Part shown: piece after piece, positions 18,807-27,646 of the stretch | How the letters are laid out: each line of letters starts with the position of its first letter | Position numbering within the stretch: the stretch's first letter is position 1 | NCBI GenBank assembly: GCA_035577985.1 | Contig: DATJZY010000015.1 | Coordinates: forward strand, 1-44,313 | Length of the DNA: 44,313 nt | Source of the DNA: Candidatus Eisenbacteria bacterium | GTDB taxonomy: Bacteria; Desulfobacterota; Binatia; DP-6 | Direction of reading: 5' to 3' | Notes under the pieces: generated by a model | Database searches by the model: none | Told to the model about the DNA's origin: nothing | What the model saw: the letters and a program-made list of their open reading frames with translations, nothing else | Position numbers and translations under genes: made by a program

Positions 18807-21800
18807 GTGTCGATGCATTTCTTTCAGGCCAAGTGCCGGTCGGCTTCCGCAACTCGCGTGACGGGACGCCTCGCCGTCTTGGGCGGCGTGCTGCTCGCTA
18901 CGACGCTCGTGCTCGGCATGGCCGCGCCCGCCGCGGCGCAGGTGTGCGGCGACACCATCCTCGACGCCGGTGAGCAGTGCGACGACGGCAACACCGTCGC
19001 CGGCGACTGCTGCTCGCCGACGTGTCAGTTCGAACCGTCGACGACGGTTTGCCGTCCCGCGGCCGGAGCGTGCGACGTCGCGGAGACGTGCACCGGCGCG
19101 AGCGGCACCTGTCCCGCCGACGTCATTCGACCGAGCGGCTTCTCGTGTCGTCCCATCGCCAACATCTGCGACCAGGCCGAGTTCTGCGACGGCGTCAGTA
19201 CCGCCTGTCCCGTCGACGGCTTCCTGCCGAGCACGGTCGTCTGTCGCGGCTCCCAGGGCGTGTGCGACCTCGCCGAGAGCTGTACCGGAGCGAGCGCCAT
19301 CTGTCCCGGCGACGCCAAGAGCGTCGCCGTCTGCCGTCCGTCGGTGGGCGTGTGCGACGTGCCGGAGAACTGCGATGGATCGCACAACACCTGTCCCGCC
19401 GACATCGTGGTACCGGGCGGAACGGTCTGCCGGCCTTCGGCGGGCATCTGCGACATCGCCGAGACCTGTACGGGCGTCACCGGCGCCTGTCCGGCGGACA
19501 GCTTGCAGCCGTCGACGACCGTCTGCCGCGCGAGCGTCGGCACGTGCGACATCGCCGAGAACTGCACGGGGTCGAGCCCGCTCTGTCCGGCCGACCTCGT
19601 GGTGAATGTCGGCACCGTCTGCCGCGTGGCGGCCGGCGTGTGCGACGTGGCCGAGAGCTGCACGGGTCTCTCGGGCGCCTGTCCGCCCGACGCCTTCGTG
19701 CCGGCGGCTACCGAGTGCCGCGCATCGGCCGGCGTCTGCGACGTGGTCGAGACCTGCACCGGCTTCAGTGGCGTCTGCCCTGCCGATACGTTCCAGCCCG
19801 CGACGCTCGTGTGCCGCCTGTCGGCGGGACCGTGCGACCAGGCCGACCAGTGCACGGGCATCGGTGCGGCATGCCCCTCCGACGCCAAGAAGACCAGCGT
19901 CTGCCGCTTCGCGGCGGATCTCTGCGACCAGGCCGAGAGCTGCGACGGCATCAACGATGCGTGTCCTCCGGATCTCGTCCGCCCCGCGGGCTCGCTGTGC
20001 CGCGACGCGGCCGGGCCGTGTGACCTCGCCGAGAGCTGCGACGGCGTCAGCGCCGCGTGCCCCGCCAACGCCTTCCGGCCCGCCACGTTCGAGTGCCGCA
20101 CCTCCGCGGGCATCTGTGACGTCGCCGAGTTCTGCACGGGATCGAGCGCGCCCTGTCCGCCGAACACCTTCCAGCCGATGAGCACCGTGTGTCGCGCTTC
20201 AGTGGGAGCGTGCGACGTCGCCGAGAATTGCACCGGGGCGAGCGCTACCTGCCCGGCCGACGCGAAGAGCACGGCCGTATGCCGGCCTTCGTCGGACCTC
20301 TGTGACGCGGCCGAGACCTGCGACGGCGTGAGCAACACGTGCCCACCCGACGTCTTGAGCCCGAACGGCACGGTCTGCCGCGCGCCGGCGGGCGTATGCG
20401 ACGTCGCGGAGCTGTGCACGGGTTCCAGCCCTGTCTGCCCCGCCAACTCGGTCTCTCCCTCGGGCACGGTGTGCCGTCCCGCGGCTGGCACCTGCGACGT
20501 CGGCGAGACCTGTGACGGCGCGAACCCGACCTGCCCTGCCGACGCGTTCCAGCCGTCGGGGCAAGTGTGTCGTGCCGCCGCCAGCGTGTGCGACATCGCC
20601 GAATCCTGCACCGGAACCTCCGCCTCTTGTCCCGCCGACGTCGTGCAGGGCGCCGGACTCGAATGCCGGCCCTCCGCCGGCGTCTGCGATCCCGCCGAGT
20701 CCTGCAACGGCACGAGCGGGACCTGTCCGCCCGACGCCAAGAGCACCGCCGTGTGCCGGCCGGCCGTGGACCTGTGTGACGCGGCCGAGAGCTGCGACGG
20801 CGTCGGCAGCAACTGTCCGACAGACGGCCTCCAGCCGTCGGGCACGACCTGTCGCGCGGCGGCGGGAGGGTGCGACGTCGCCGAGGTGTGCAGCGGCGCC
20901 AGCGCGAGCTGCCCCGCCGACGTCCTCGCGCCGAGCGGCACGGTCTGTCGCGCCTCGGCGGGCTCGTGCGACATCGCCGAGACCTGCAACGGCTCGACCA
21001 GCGCCTGCCCGGCCGACGCGTTCCAGCCATCCTCGCTCGTGTGCCGCCCGTCGGCCGGAGTGTGCGACGTGGCGGAGAGCTGCACTGGAACGAGCGGGGT
21101 CTGCCCGGCCGATGCGAAGAGCACGGCGGTCTGCCGGCCGTCGACGGATCTCTGTGACGCGGCCGAGAGCTGCGACGGCGTCGGCGACACCTGTCCGGCC
21201 GACGCCCTCGCCCCGGCGGGCACCACGTGCCGGGAGTCCTCGGCGCCCTGCGACGTGGCCGAGACCTGCACGGGCTCGAGCGCGGCGTGCCCACCCGATA
21301 CCGGTGTCAACAACACCGACGGCGACGGGGACGGCGCCTGCGATCCCATCGACGACTGCCCGGCGGTCGCGGATCCGGCTCAGGCCGACACCGACGGCGA
21401 CGGCGTCGGCGACGCGTGCGACCCGTGCACGAACATCGTGCCGGTCGTGGGCGTGAAGACGAAGCTCACCATGGCGCGCCTGGTGGCGCCGGCGGGCGAC
21501 GACCGCGTCAAGTTCAAGGGCCTGATGACCGTCCCGACGTCGCCGGCGATCGATCCACCCACCAAGGGGATCCGCTTCGTCGTGACCGACGGCACCGGCG
21601 CGACGGCAGTGGACGCGACCATCCCCGGCGGCTCGCCGTGGATCACGAACGGCGCCGGGACCGCGTGGATCTACCGCGATCGTACGGGCGCGGTCGACGG
21701 CATCACGAAGGCGGTGCTGAAGAGCCGCACGCCGGGCGAGATCAAGTTCACGGTCGTGGGGAAGAACGGAACGTACGGCCTACCGACCGAGCCCACCGTG

Positions 21801-21923
21801 CGTGCGACGCTCGTCATCGACTCGCCGAACGCGACGACCGGACAGTGTGGTGAGTCCACCTACACGACCGGACAGGACCAGCAGTGCAAGTTCCTGCCGG
21901 GCGGCCGCATCGTCTGCAAGTAG
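18807..21923 (+). CDS. Secreted cysteine-rich repeat protein, 24 disintegrin-like repeats plus thrombospondin-type-3 motif
   Basis: A 1038 aa exported protein. A signal peptide (about 1-44) has a hydrophobic core LAVLGGVLLATTLVLGMA and AAA-Q cleavage site. Next comes one myxococcal-type Cys repeat (CGDTILDAGEQCDDGN, about 47-76). Then 24 tandem repeats of 30-32 residues follow, each with four Cys spaced C-x6-C-x5-C-x6-C. A calcium-binding DxDGDGxGDxCD segment (about 830-870) precedes a final beta-rich domain of about 170 residues ending in three Cys. A strong GGAGGAGGGG site lies five bases before GTG 18807; ATG 18813 is an alternative. Function unknown; disulfide-stabilised cell-surface or extracellular protein is the likely class. 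Confidence 0.88.
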   Translation: MSMHFFQAKCRSASATRVTGRLAVLGGVLLATTLVLGMAAPAAAQVCGDTILDAGEQCDDGNTVAGDCCSPTCQFEPSTTVCRPAAGACDVAETCTGASGTCPADVIRPSGFSCRPIANICDQAEFCDGVSTACPVDGFLPSTVVCRGSQGVCDLAESCTGASAICPGDAKSVAVCRPSVGVCDVPENCDGSHNTCPADIVVPGGTVCRPSAGICDIAETCTGVTGACPADSLQPSTTVCRASVGTCDIAENCTGSSPLCPADLVVNVGTVCRVAAGVCDVAESCTGLSGACPPDAFVPAATECRASAGVCDVVETCTGFSGVCPADTFQPATLVCRLSAGPCDQADQCTGIGAACPSDAKKTSVCRFAADLCDQAESCDGINDACPPDLVRPAGSLCRDAAGPCDLAESCDGVSAACPANAFRPATFECRTSAGICDVAEFCTGSSAPCPPNTFQPMSTVCRASVGACDVAENCTGASATCPADAKSTAVCRPSSDLCDAAETCDGVSNTCPPDVLSPNGTVCRAPAGVCDVAELCTGSSPVCPANSVSPSGTVCRPAAGTCDVGETCDGANPTCPADAFQPSGQVCRAAASVCDIAESCTGTSASCPADVVQGAGLECRPSAGVCDPAESCNGTSGTCPPDAKSTAVCRPAVDLCDAAESCDGVGSNCPTDGLQPSGTTCRAAAGGCDVAEVCSGASASCPADVLAPSGTVCRASAGSCDIAETCNGSTSACPADAFQPSSLVCRPSAGVCDVAESCTGTSGVCPADAKSTAVCRPSTDLCDAAESCDGVGDTCPADALAPAGTTCRESSAPCDVAETCTGSSAACPPDTGVNNTDGDGDGACDPIDDCPAVADPAQADTDGDGVGDACDPCTNIVPVVGVKTKLTMARLVAPAGDDRVKFKGLMTVPTSPAIDPPTKGIRFVVTDGTGATAVDATIPGGSPWITNGAGTAWIYRDRTGAVDGITKAVLKSRTPGEIKFTVVGKNGTYGLPTEPTVRATLVIDSPNATTGQCGESTYTTGQDQQCKFLPGGRIVCK
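19047..21300 (+). repeat. Array of 24 tandem coding repeats (about 90-96 bp each)
   Basis: Consensus VCRPSAGVCDVAESCTG, then a short Ser-rich turn, CPAD and a Pro/Thr-rich linker. I count 24 copies. Most units are 32 residues; units 3, 9, 13, 18 and 22 are 30 residues and end in the shortened linker type AKSTA. The unit after each short one is of a distinct Asp-rich type (CDGV or CDGI in place of CTG in all or most cases), so the array has a four- to six-unit super-period. Confidence 0.9.
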
Positions 21924-21977
21924 ACACACGACTCCCGTCGGCGCTCGAGCTGCTCTCGACCCATACACGCAGTCGCT

Positions 21978-22009
21978 GACGAGGCGGCCGCCCATGCGGC
22001 CGCCTCGTC
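21978..22009. terminator. Perfect hairpin between convergent genes
   Basis: Fourteen-base perfect arms (21978-21991 and 21996-22009) flank the loop CCAT. It sits 55 bases after the Cys-rich gene and 15 bases before the stop of the convergent lipoprotein gene, so it can serve both. No clear U-tract follows. Confidence 0.6.
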
Positions 22010-22023
22010 TACTGCGCTGATCC

Positions 22024-22368
22024 TCAGCCGCCGCGACGCTGCGGCGGCGGCGGTGGAGGCGGAGCCGGCCGAGCTGGCGGTGGCGGTGGCGGTGGCGGCG
22101 GCGGCTCTGGGCAAGCGTAGTGGCCGATCAGGTAGCCGACCAGGCCACCTCCGACGAAGCCACCGCCCGTCCCTGCGGCGATCTGACCAGAGTCACCGCC
22201 ATCCCCACCCTCGAACTCGCCGACCAGCGTGCCCCCGAGCGCTCCGCCGATGACGGCACCGCTCGCGGTCGTGATGGCTTTACAGAGAGTGGGATTGTCC
22301 CGCATCGCGCTGCACCCGGTGAGTCCCACCAGCACAGCAAGTGCGGCTACTCCTCTGCCTATTCTCAT
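22024..22368 (-). CDS. Glycine-zipper lipoprotein with polyproline tail
   Basis: A 114 aa protein with a lipoprotein signal (MRIGRGVAALAVLVGLTGC, lipobox LTGC with Cys19). A glycine-zipper segment (about 36-82, GAVIGGALGGTLVGEFEGG and GGGFVGGGLVGYLIG) should insert into or span a membrane. The C-terminus is almost wholly proline with a few Ala and Arg. Similar small glycine-zipper lipoproteins occur in outer membranes, some fused to OmpA domains; here there is none. It is divergent from the L,D-transpeptidase, suggesting a cell-envelope pair. Confidence 0.78.
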   Translation of the reverse strand: MRIGRGVAALAVLVGLTGCSAMRDNPTLCKAITTASGAVIGGALGGTLVGEFEGGDGGDSGQIAAGTGGGFVGGGLVGYLIGHYACPEPPPPPPPPPPARPAPPPPPPPQRRGG

Positions 22369-22527
22369 CGTTCCCCCTTATTGGGTTTGCGGCTCGCGAC
22401 GACACAGGCATGGCGATCCATCGCCGTTTTCGGCCTGCCCCGCCGGGCCTACTTCCATGCAGTGACGTCTCCATACAAAGTTTCGCGCAAATCGCAAAAT
22501 GGTCCCCCGTCTGGCATAAAGGGACTC

Positions 22528-23106
22528 ATGGTGACCCCCCTTGCATTGCCCTTGACTCCAAGCAGCCCCGCGGCTCGGCGCGCCTACCCGGTGCCGGTCG
22601 CCCTGGTCCTCTTGGTCCTGCTCGTGACCGGGGGATGTGCCGCCCTGAGCGAGCCGAAGGTGCAGAAAACAGAGGGAAGGAAGGACGCTGTGGGGCCATA
22701 TCTGGTCCTCAAGCTGAACGAACGCCGCGTCTATCTGATGGACGACCCCCCGGGGTCGCCCCCGAAGTCGTACATCGTCGCGGTCGGCCGAAAGCCCACG
22801 GAAACTCCGACCGGGAAGTTCGCGATCAAGGAGATGGTCAAGAACCCCGATTGGGTGAAGTTCGACTTCAAGGATCCGACGCGCGTCCTCGGTCGGATCC
22901 CTCCGGGCCCGAAGAACCCGATGGGCCTTCGCTGGATCGGCTTCGCGATGTCGCCCCACGGCTGGGACGTCGGCTTTCACGGCACGCCGCAGCCGGAGCT
23001 GCTCGGACAAGCGGTGAGCCACGGCTGTGTGCGGATGCGGAACGAAGACGTCGTGATGCTCTTCGATCGGGTGAAGATCGGAACCCCGGTCATCGTCGAG
23101 CCCTGA
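22528..23106 (+). CDS. L,D-transpeptidase (YkuD domain), probable lipoprotein
   Basis: Cross-links peptidoglycan, or attaches proteins to it, by cysteine-dependent transpeptidation in the periplasm. A 192 aa protein with an N-terminal hydrophobic segment (about 22-36) ending TGGC, a weak lipobox with Cys37. The YkuD catalytic motif HGTPQ... SHGCVRM is complete, with catalytic C167. There is no LysM or other binding domain, so the catalytic domain is minimal. The start is ATG 22528 with AAAGGGA upstream; the longer open frame covers the lipoprotein gene antisense and is rejected. Confidence 0.87.
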   Translation: MVTPLALPLTPSSPAARRAYPVPVALVLLVLLVTGGCAALSEPKVQKTEGRKDAVGPYLVLKLNERRVYLMDDPPGSPPKSYIVAVGRKPTETPTGKFAIKEMVKNPDWVKFDFKDPTRVLGRIPPGPKNPMGLRWIGFAMSPHGWDVGFHGTPQPELLGQAVSHGCVRMRNEDVVMLFDRVKIGTPVIVEP

Positions 23107-23142
23107 CGACGGGGGGTCGCGTCACCTGAGCGCCGCGCGACG

Positions 23143-24176
<1,034 letters not shown>

Positions 24177-24180
<4 letters not shown>

Positions 24181-24701
24181 GCGGCCTCCCGGACTGCGGC
24201 GGCTGCGAGCTCGAGGCCGATGATCGTCTTCGCGTCGACGATCTCGCCGCGGTGGACCATGGCGAGCGCTTCGTCGAGCGGCACCTCGCGGATCTCGTCG
24301 ATCACCTCGTCATCGTCGCGCGCGTGGCCGACCTGCTCGAGGCCACGCGCGAGAAAGAGGTGGATGCGCTCGTTGCAGAACCCGGGCGTGGTGAAGACCG
24401 ATCCCAGGTGGCGCAGCTCGCGGGCGGTGAGGCCGACCTCTTCGCGCAGCTCGCGCGCGGCGCACGCGACCGGCGGCTCGTCCGCCGTGGCGAGGATACC
24501 CGCCGGCAGCTCCCAGATGTAGCCGCCCGCCGCGTGCCGATACTGCCGGATCAGCACCACGCGGCGGGCCTCGTCGACCGCGGCCACGGCGGAGGCGCCC
24601 TTGTGATCCATCAGCTCGAGATCGACCGTCGCCCCGTTCGGCAGCGCCACCCGCTCGATGCGCAGGTTCACCACCCGGCCCTCGTAGATCATCCGAACCA
24701 T
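24177..24701 (-). CDS. Nudix hydrolase, ADP-ribose pyrophosphatase-like
   Basis: A 174 aa protein hydrolysing nucleoside diphosphate derivatives, probably ADP-ribose-like. It has the subgroup motif WELPAGI and the Nudix box core AARELREEVGL. The upstream part reads GILATADEPP, so there is an Asp where the first box Glu is expected and a Glu one position later; the metal site is otherwise intact. The start is ATG 24701 with GGAG close by; ATG 24692 is possible. It is the first gene of a coupled pair with the YchF-like GTPase and is divergent from the PPOX-fold gene. Confidence 0.86.
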
Positions 24702-24798
24702 CCGCTCCGGATATCGAGTGGCGCGCGCAATTGAAAGTGCCGCCCGCGACGGCGGCCGCAGTAGTGTTTGATCGCCCCGTGTACTACAGCCGACCGCC

Positions 24799-25266
24799 AT
24801 GAATCGCCGCGACCAGATCGCTCTCACACCCGACGAGCAGCGGAGCTACCTCGACAGCGCCCACACGATCATCCTCGCCACCAACGGCCCCAAGGGCCAC
24901 CCGCAGCTCACGGCCATGTGGTTCATCCCCGAGCGCGACGGCACGATCCTCATGACCACGTTCGCGAAGTCGCAGAAGACGAAGAACCTCGAGCGCGACC
25001 CGCGCTGCACGCTGCTGGTCGAGAGCGGGCGCACCTACCCCGAGCTGAAGGGCCTCATGATCACCGGGCGCGCCGACCTGGTGCGCGACACCGAGAAGGT
25101 CCTCGACATGCTCGAGCGCGTGAACGTCAAGTACAACGGCCTCGAGCCGTCGGTTTCGCTTCGAGACGCGCTGCGCGGCCAGGCCTCCAAGCGCGTCCTC
25201 GTCCGCATCACGCCGATCAAGACGTCGAGCTGGGATCACTCGAAACTGGGTGCCGGCGTCTACTAG
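24799..25266 (+). CDS. PPOX-fold flavin/F420-dependent oxidoreductase family protein
   Basis: A 155 aa split-barrel protein of the pyridoxamine 5'-phosphate oxidase superfamily, in the branch that includes mycobacterial F420-dependent reductases. Typical elements are IILATNGPKGHPQLTAMWF (25-43), TTFAKSQKTKNLERDPRC and LMITGRADLV. Cofactor (FMN or F420) and substrate cannot be fixed from sequence. It is monocistronic, divergent from the Nudix gene by 97 bases. Its stop codon shares a CTAG palindrome with a stop on the opposite strand. Confidence 0.82.
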   Translation: MNRRDQIALTPDEQRSYLDSAHTIILATNGPKGHPQLTAMWFIPERDGTILMTTFAKSQKTKNLERDPRCTLLVESGRTYPELKGLMITGRADLVRDTEKVLDMLERVNVKYNGLEPSVSLRDALRGQASKRVLVRITPIKTSSWDHSKLGAGVY

Positions 25267-25396
25267 CCCTTCTTGATGGGATCGCCGGGTCCTTCACGTA
25301 CTCGGGATCGTCGGGAGCTCGCACACCGAAACGGCACTTGCAGCACACGTCGCCGAGCTCCTTGCGAGGCGGGATGGAGAGGATCTCGATCTTCGC
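25263..25396 (-). pseudogene. Coding-like remnant or C-terminal fragment after the AveC-like gene
   Basis: In the minus-strand frame ending near 25263, a 40-residue stretch with near-exclusive G/C third positions reads AKIEILSIPPRKELGDVCCK, then CRFGVRAPDDPEYVKDPAIP. It has no start codon (GTA stands where ATG or GTG would be) and needs one extra base near 25278 to finish as IKKG-stop, which would share a CTAG palindrome with the PPOX-fold gene. It begins at the stop of the AveC-like gene. It may be a frameshifted C-terminus of that protein, a decayed small gene or a sequencing-error artefact. I do not recognise the family. Confidence 0.35.
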
Positions 25397-26178
25397 TACT
25401 CGGGTTGGTTCGGCACGCCTTCGAACAGCTGCTCGGTGGGCCCCGCGTCCACCATACCCCACACTTTGGTGAGGAGGTGCGGCGCGAAGACCGACAGGTA
25501 GACGAGGTGCCCGACGGCGACGAACCCGGTCACCGAGTGGAGTGCGGATTGCCGGCGGCCGCGCGACGTCGCGTCGGCCCACATGTCGATGACGGTGCGG
25601 CCCTGCGGGTCCGTTCGCCCGAGCAGATAGGTGAAGACCATCATCTGCACGCCCATCGCCAGCGCGTCGTACACCGGGTACTGGTGCGGGGTGCCCTCCC
25701 ACAGTGCGAGCCCGCTGATCACCCGCCCGTAGGAGAAGACGCCGAACCTGGCGCCTATGATCGCATTGAACAGGAACGCCCAGGCGAATCCGACGACGAG
25801 GCCGACGGTCAACAGGGTCATCGGCCGGCGCCATCGAAACCTCGCGATCAGCCGGCGTCCGAGGAAGGCACCGAGCACTGCGGGCAGGACGAAGTAGGCG
25901 ATGTAGCCGGGGGGAACCGACGCCGGCAGACCACCCCAGGTCATGTTCAACGGCCACCAGGACGGCATGCGGGGGATGGCAGGTGGGAACTGCGCGTACA
26001 CCGCCCAATCGTAGGGAGCCTCGATCCACGAGAACGAGATGGCCGAGATGCACACGAGGAGGAGGGGATGCAGGCGTCCCCCCCGGACGCTCAGCCACAC
26101 GCCGATGGCGACGAACGTGAACCCGCCGATGTAGGCGAAGCTGATCGCGGCCTGCAGAAGTGGCGTCAGCTCATCCAT
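25396..26178 (-). CDS. Spirocyclase AveC-like membrane protein
   Basis: A 260 aa protein with about six to seven hydrophobic segments. The stretch SAISFSWIEAPYDWAVYAQF, followed by PRMPSWWPLNMTWGGLP and PPGYIAYFVLPAVLGAFLGRR, resembles the AveC-like family, named for the avermectin spirocyclase but widespread in actinobacteria with unknown substrates. The ATG at 26178 overlaps the stop of the tiny membrane-protein gene by eight bases. Last complete gene of a six-gene minus-strand operon. The C-terminus (GVPNQPE) abuts a coding-like remnant, so the true end may lie further downstream. Family call from memory of conserved aromatic motifs; moderate confidence. Confidence 0.6.
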   Translation of the reverse strand: MDELTPLLQAAISFAYIGGFTFVAIGVWLSVRGGRLHPLLLVCISAISFSWIEAPYDWAVYAQFPPAIPRMPSWWPLNMTWGGLPASVPPGYIAYFVLPAVLGAFLGRRLIARFRWRRPMTLLTVGLVVGFAWAFLFNAIIGARFGVFSYGRVISGLALWEGTPHQYPVYDALAMGVQMMVFTYLLGRTDPQGRTVIDMWADATSRGRRQSALHSVTGFVAVGHLVYLSVFAPHLLTKVWGMVDAGPTEQLFEGVPNQPE

Positions 26179-26293
26179 CAGCGGCCGTCTTGGTCTTCGA
26201 CGGGCGACGTGCCTCTGGGTCGAAGCGACGCACCAGGCCGTAGATGAGCACGATCAATCCGACGAGCCAGCCCAGCATGATGAAGGCACCCAC
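26171..26293 (-). CDS. Tiny single-pass membrane protein
   Basis: About 40 residues from GTG 26293 (35 from ATG 26278). One hydrophobic segment, MLGWLVGLIVLIYGLV, is followed by a basic tail RRFDPEARRPSKTKTAADG. Its frame begins within eight bases of the DUF4345 stop and overlaps the AveC-like start by eight bases, which argues that it is a translated link in the operon. Possibly a subunit or assembly factor for the AveC-like membrane protein; unrecognised. Confidence 0.55.
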   Translation of the reverse strand: MGAFIMLGWLVGLIVLIYGLVRRFDPEARRPSKTKTAADG

Positions 26294-26300
26294 GTTCCGG

Positions 26301-26666
26301 TCAAGGAAAGCGCGCGGCCCAGAGCGTGCCTGCCATCGCCAGCTCGACCGTGCAGTAGAACCACGACGGGTAGAAGCCACCCGGCCGCTCGAGACCCGCG
26401 GACACGACGCGACCGAGCGCCATTCCCGCGAATGAAGCCGCCACGGTGAGGAAAATGCCCGGGCGCATCGCAGGGTCGCGCAGTCCCCACGCGAGCATGG
26501 CCGCGATGACGATGCCGAACCCCCCATACACGGCGCGGATCTCGTTGCGGGCCGCCGGCGTCGTCGTCGTGCCGAAGATGGCCGCGACGCGCTCCGGTGC
26601 GGCGAGCGCGATGACCCCCATTCCCAAGCAGAACACGATCACGATCGCGACGAGCAGCGTCAGCAT
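26301..26666 (-). CDS. DUF4345 family membrane protein
   Basis: A 121 aa four-segment membrane protein. It carries the pattern ARNEIRAVYGGFGI, FAGMALGRVVS and PGGFYPSWFYCTVELAMA, typical of DUF4345, whose function is unknown. The start ATG has GGAG eight bases upstream. It lies between the coiled-coil gene (13-base gap) and the tiny membrane protein, in the same operon as the AveC-like gene. Confidence 0.8.
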   Translation of the reverse strand: MLTLLVAIVIVFCLGMGVIALAAPERVAAIFGTTTTPAARNEIRAVYGGFGIVIAAMLAWGLRDPAMRPGIFLTVAASFAGMALGRVVSAGLERPGGFYPSWFYCTVELAMAGTLWAARFP

Positions 26667-26679
26667 GGCAGCATCTCCA

Positions 26680-26982
26680 TCACGAAAGCCGTCGTTCCAG
26701 GATCGCCAGCCGGCGCTCGAGGCCGTTCACGCGCCGGAGGTCCGCCGTGCGGCCGGTCGTGACGGCCCGGTGCATGCGCTCGATGCGCAGCTCCAGGCGG
26801 TCCAGCGTCTTGCGCGTCTGGCGGTTCTGCATCGCCACCACGCGCACGAGGCGCGTCAGCACGTCGGTCGCCTGATCGAGCTGGTCGCCCAGATCGCGCA
26901 CGCGCTGCTCGACGAGGTCGAGCCGGCGTTCCAGCCGGCGCATGCGTCCCTGCGGCAGCTTGACGACCGTGGCGCTCGGCAT
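26680..26982 (-). CDS. Coiled-coil protein of unknown function
   Basis: A 100 aa hydrophilic, strongly basic and acidic protein. Nearly the whole length is heptad-like (MRRLERRLDLVEQRVRDLGD and later LDRLELRIERMHR, VNGLERRLAILERRLS), predicting a long coiled coil or helical bundle. It starts three bases after the class II aldolase stop and ends 13 bases before the DUF4345 gene. It may oligomerise or scaffold neighbours; no family is recognised. Confidence 0.7.
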   Translation of the reverse strand: MPSATVVKLPQGRMRRLERRLDLVEQRVRDLGDQLDQATDVLTRLVRVVAMQNRQTRKTLDRLELRIERMHRAVTTGRTADLRRVNGLERRLAILERRLS

Positions 26983-26985
26983 GGG

Positions 26986-27621
26986 CTAGAGGAACGCCGC
27001 GAAGCCGGCGAGCCGCTCGACCCACTCGGGCGGAATGACCGCGACCTCGCCCCCGAACTGCTTGCAGTAGAGGTAGAGCTTCGCCGTCTCCTCGATCATC
27101 ATCGCGCGCGTCGCCGCGTCGCGCATGGTCTTCCCGACCGCCATGAGGCCGTGGCACTGCAGGATCGCGCCGCGGCTCGCCTTGAGCGCCTCGGAAACCG
27201 CTTCGGCGAGCTCGCTCGATCCCGGCATGAACCACGGCACGATCTGCGTGTCGGCCAGGAAGATCGCGTCCGTGTTGATGGGCGGGAACTTCTGGTTGGT
27301 GATCCCGAACGCCGTAGCCGCCGGGCTGTGGGTGTGCACCGCCCCGGTCGCGTCGGGGCGCACGCGGTAGGAGCCCCAGTGCATCTGGTACTCGACCGAC
27401 GGCTTCCCTTCCCCTTCGACGATCGACCCGTCCTCGCGGATGCACAGGAGGCACTCGAGCGTGAGGCTGCCCTTGTAGAGCTGCGAGGGCGTGATCCAGA
27501 TCTTGTCGTCGTCCGCCGCGCGGGCGGAGAGGTTGCCGCCCGTTGGCGTCAGGTGCCCCATCGCGAACAGGTCGTTCGCGATCTCGATGATCTGCTTCTT
27601 CGCGTCGGCGTCGCTGCGCAT
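26986..27621 (-). CDS. Class II aldolase/adducin family protein
   Basis: A 211 aa zinc-dependent enzyme related to fuculose/ribulose phosphate aldolases and epimerases. The GGNLSAR phosphate-binding loop (28-34), E77, zinc ligands H96 and H98 in VHTHSPAA and H157 in LQCHGLMAVG are present, so the metal site is intact. The substrate is unknown. The gene lies 25 bases after the amidohydrolase and three bases before the coiled-coil gene. Context with an amidohydrolase and flavin oxidoreductase hints at degradation of an organic acid or amide. Confidence 0.87.
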   Translation of the reverse strand: MRSDADAKKQIIEIANDLFAMGHLTPTGGNLSARAADDDKIWITPSQLYKGSLTLECLLCIREDGSIVEGEGKPSVEYQMHWGSYRVRPDATGAVHTHSPAATAFGITNQKFPPINTDAIFLADTQIVPWFMPGSSELAEAVSEALKASRGAILQCHGLMAVGKTMRDAATRAMMIEETAKLYLYCKQFGGEVAVIPPEWVERLAGFAAFL

Positions 27622-27646
27622 GCCCTGGCTGGTTCCTTTCTCGAAA

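Noticed and set aside
19047..21300. CRISPR array
   Set aside because: The periodic signal is in-frame coding repeat of about 96 bases with no invariant repeat/variable spacer pattern.
19025..21349. 774-codon open frame antisense to the Cys-repeat gene
   Set aside because: It is a by-product of the repetitive, G/C-ending codons of the sense gene; its translation is a periodic low-complexity mirror with no family features.
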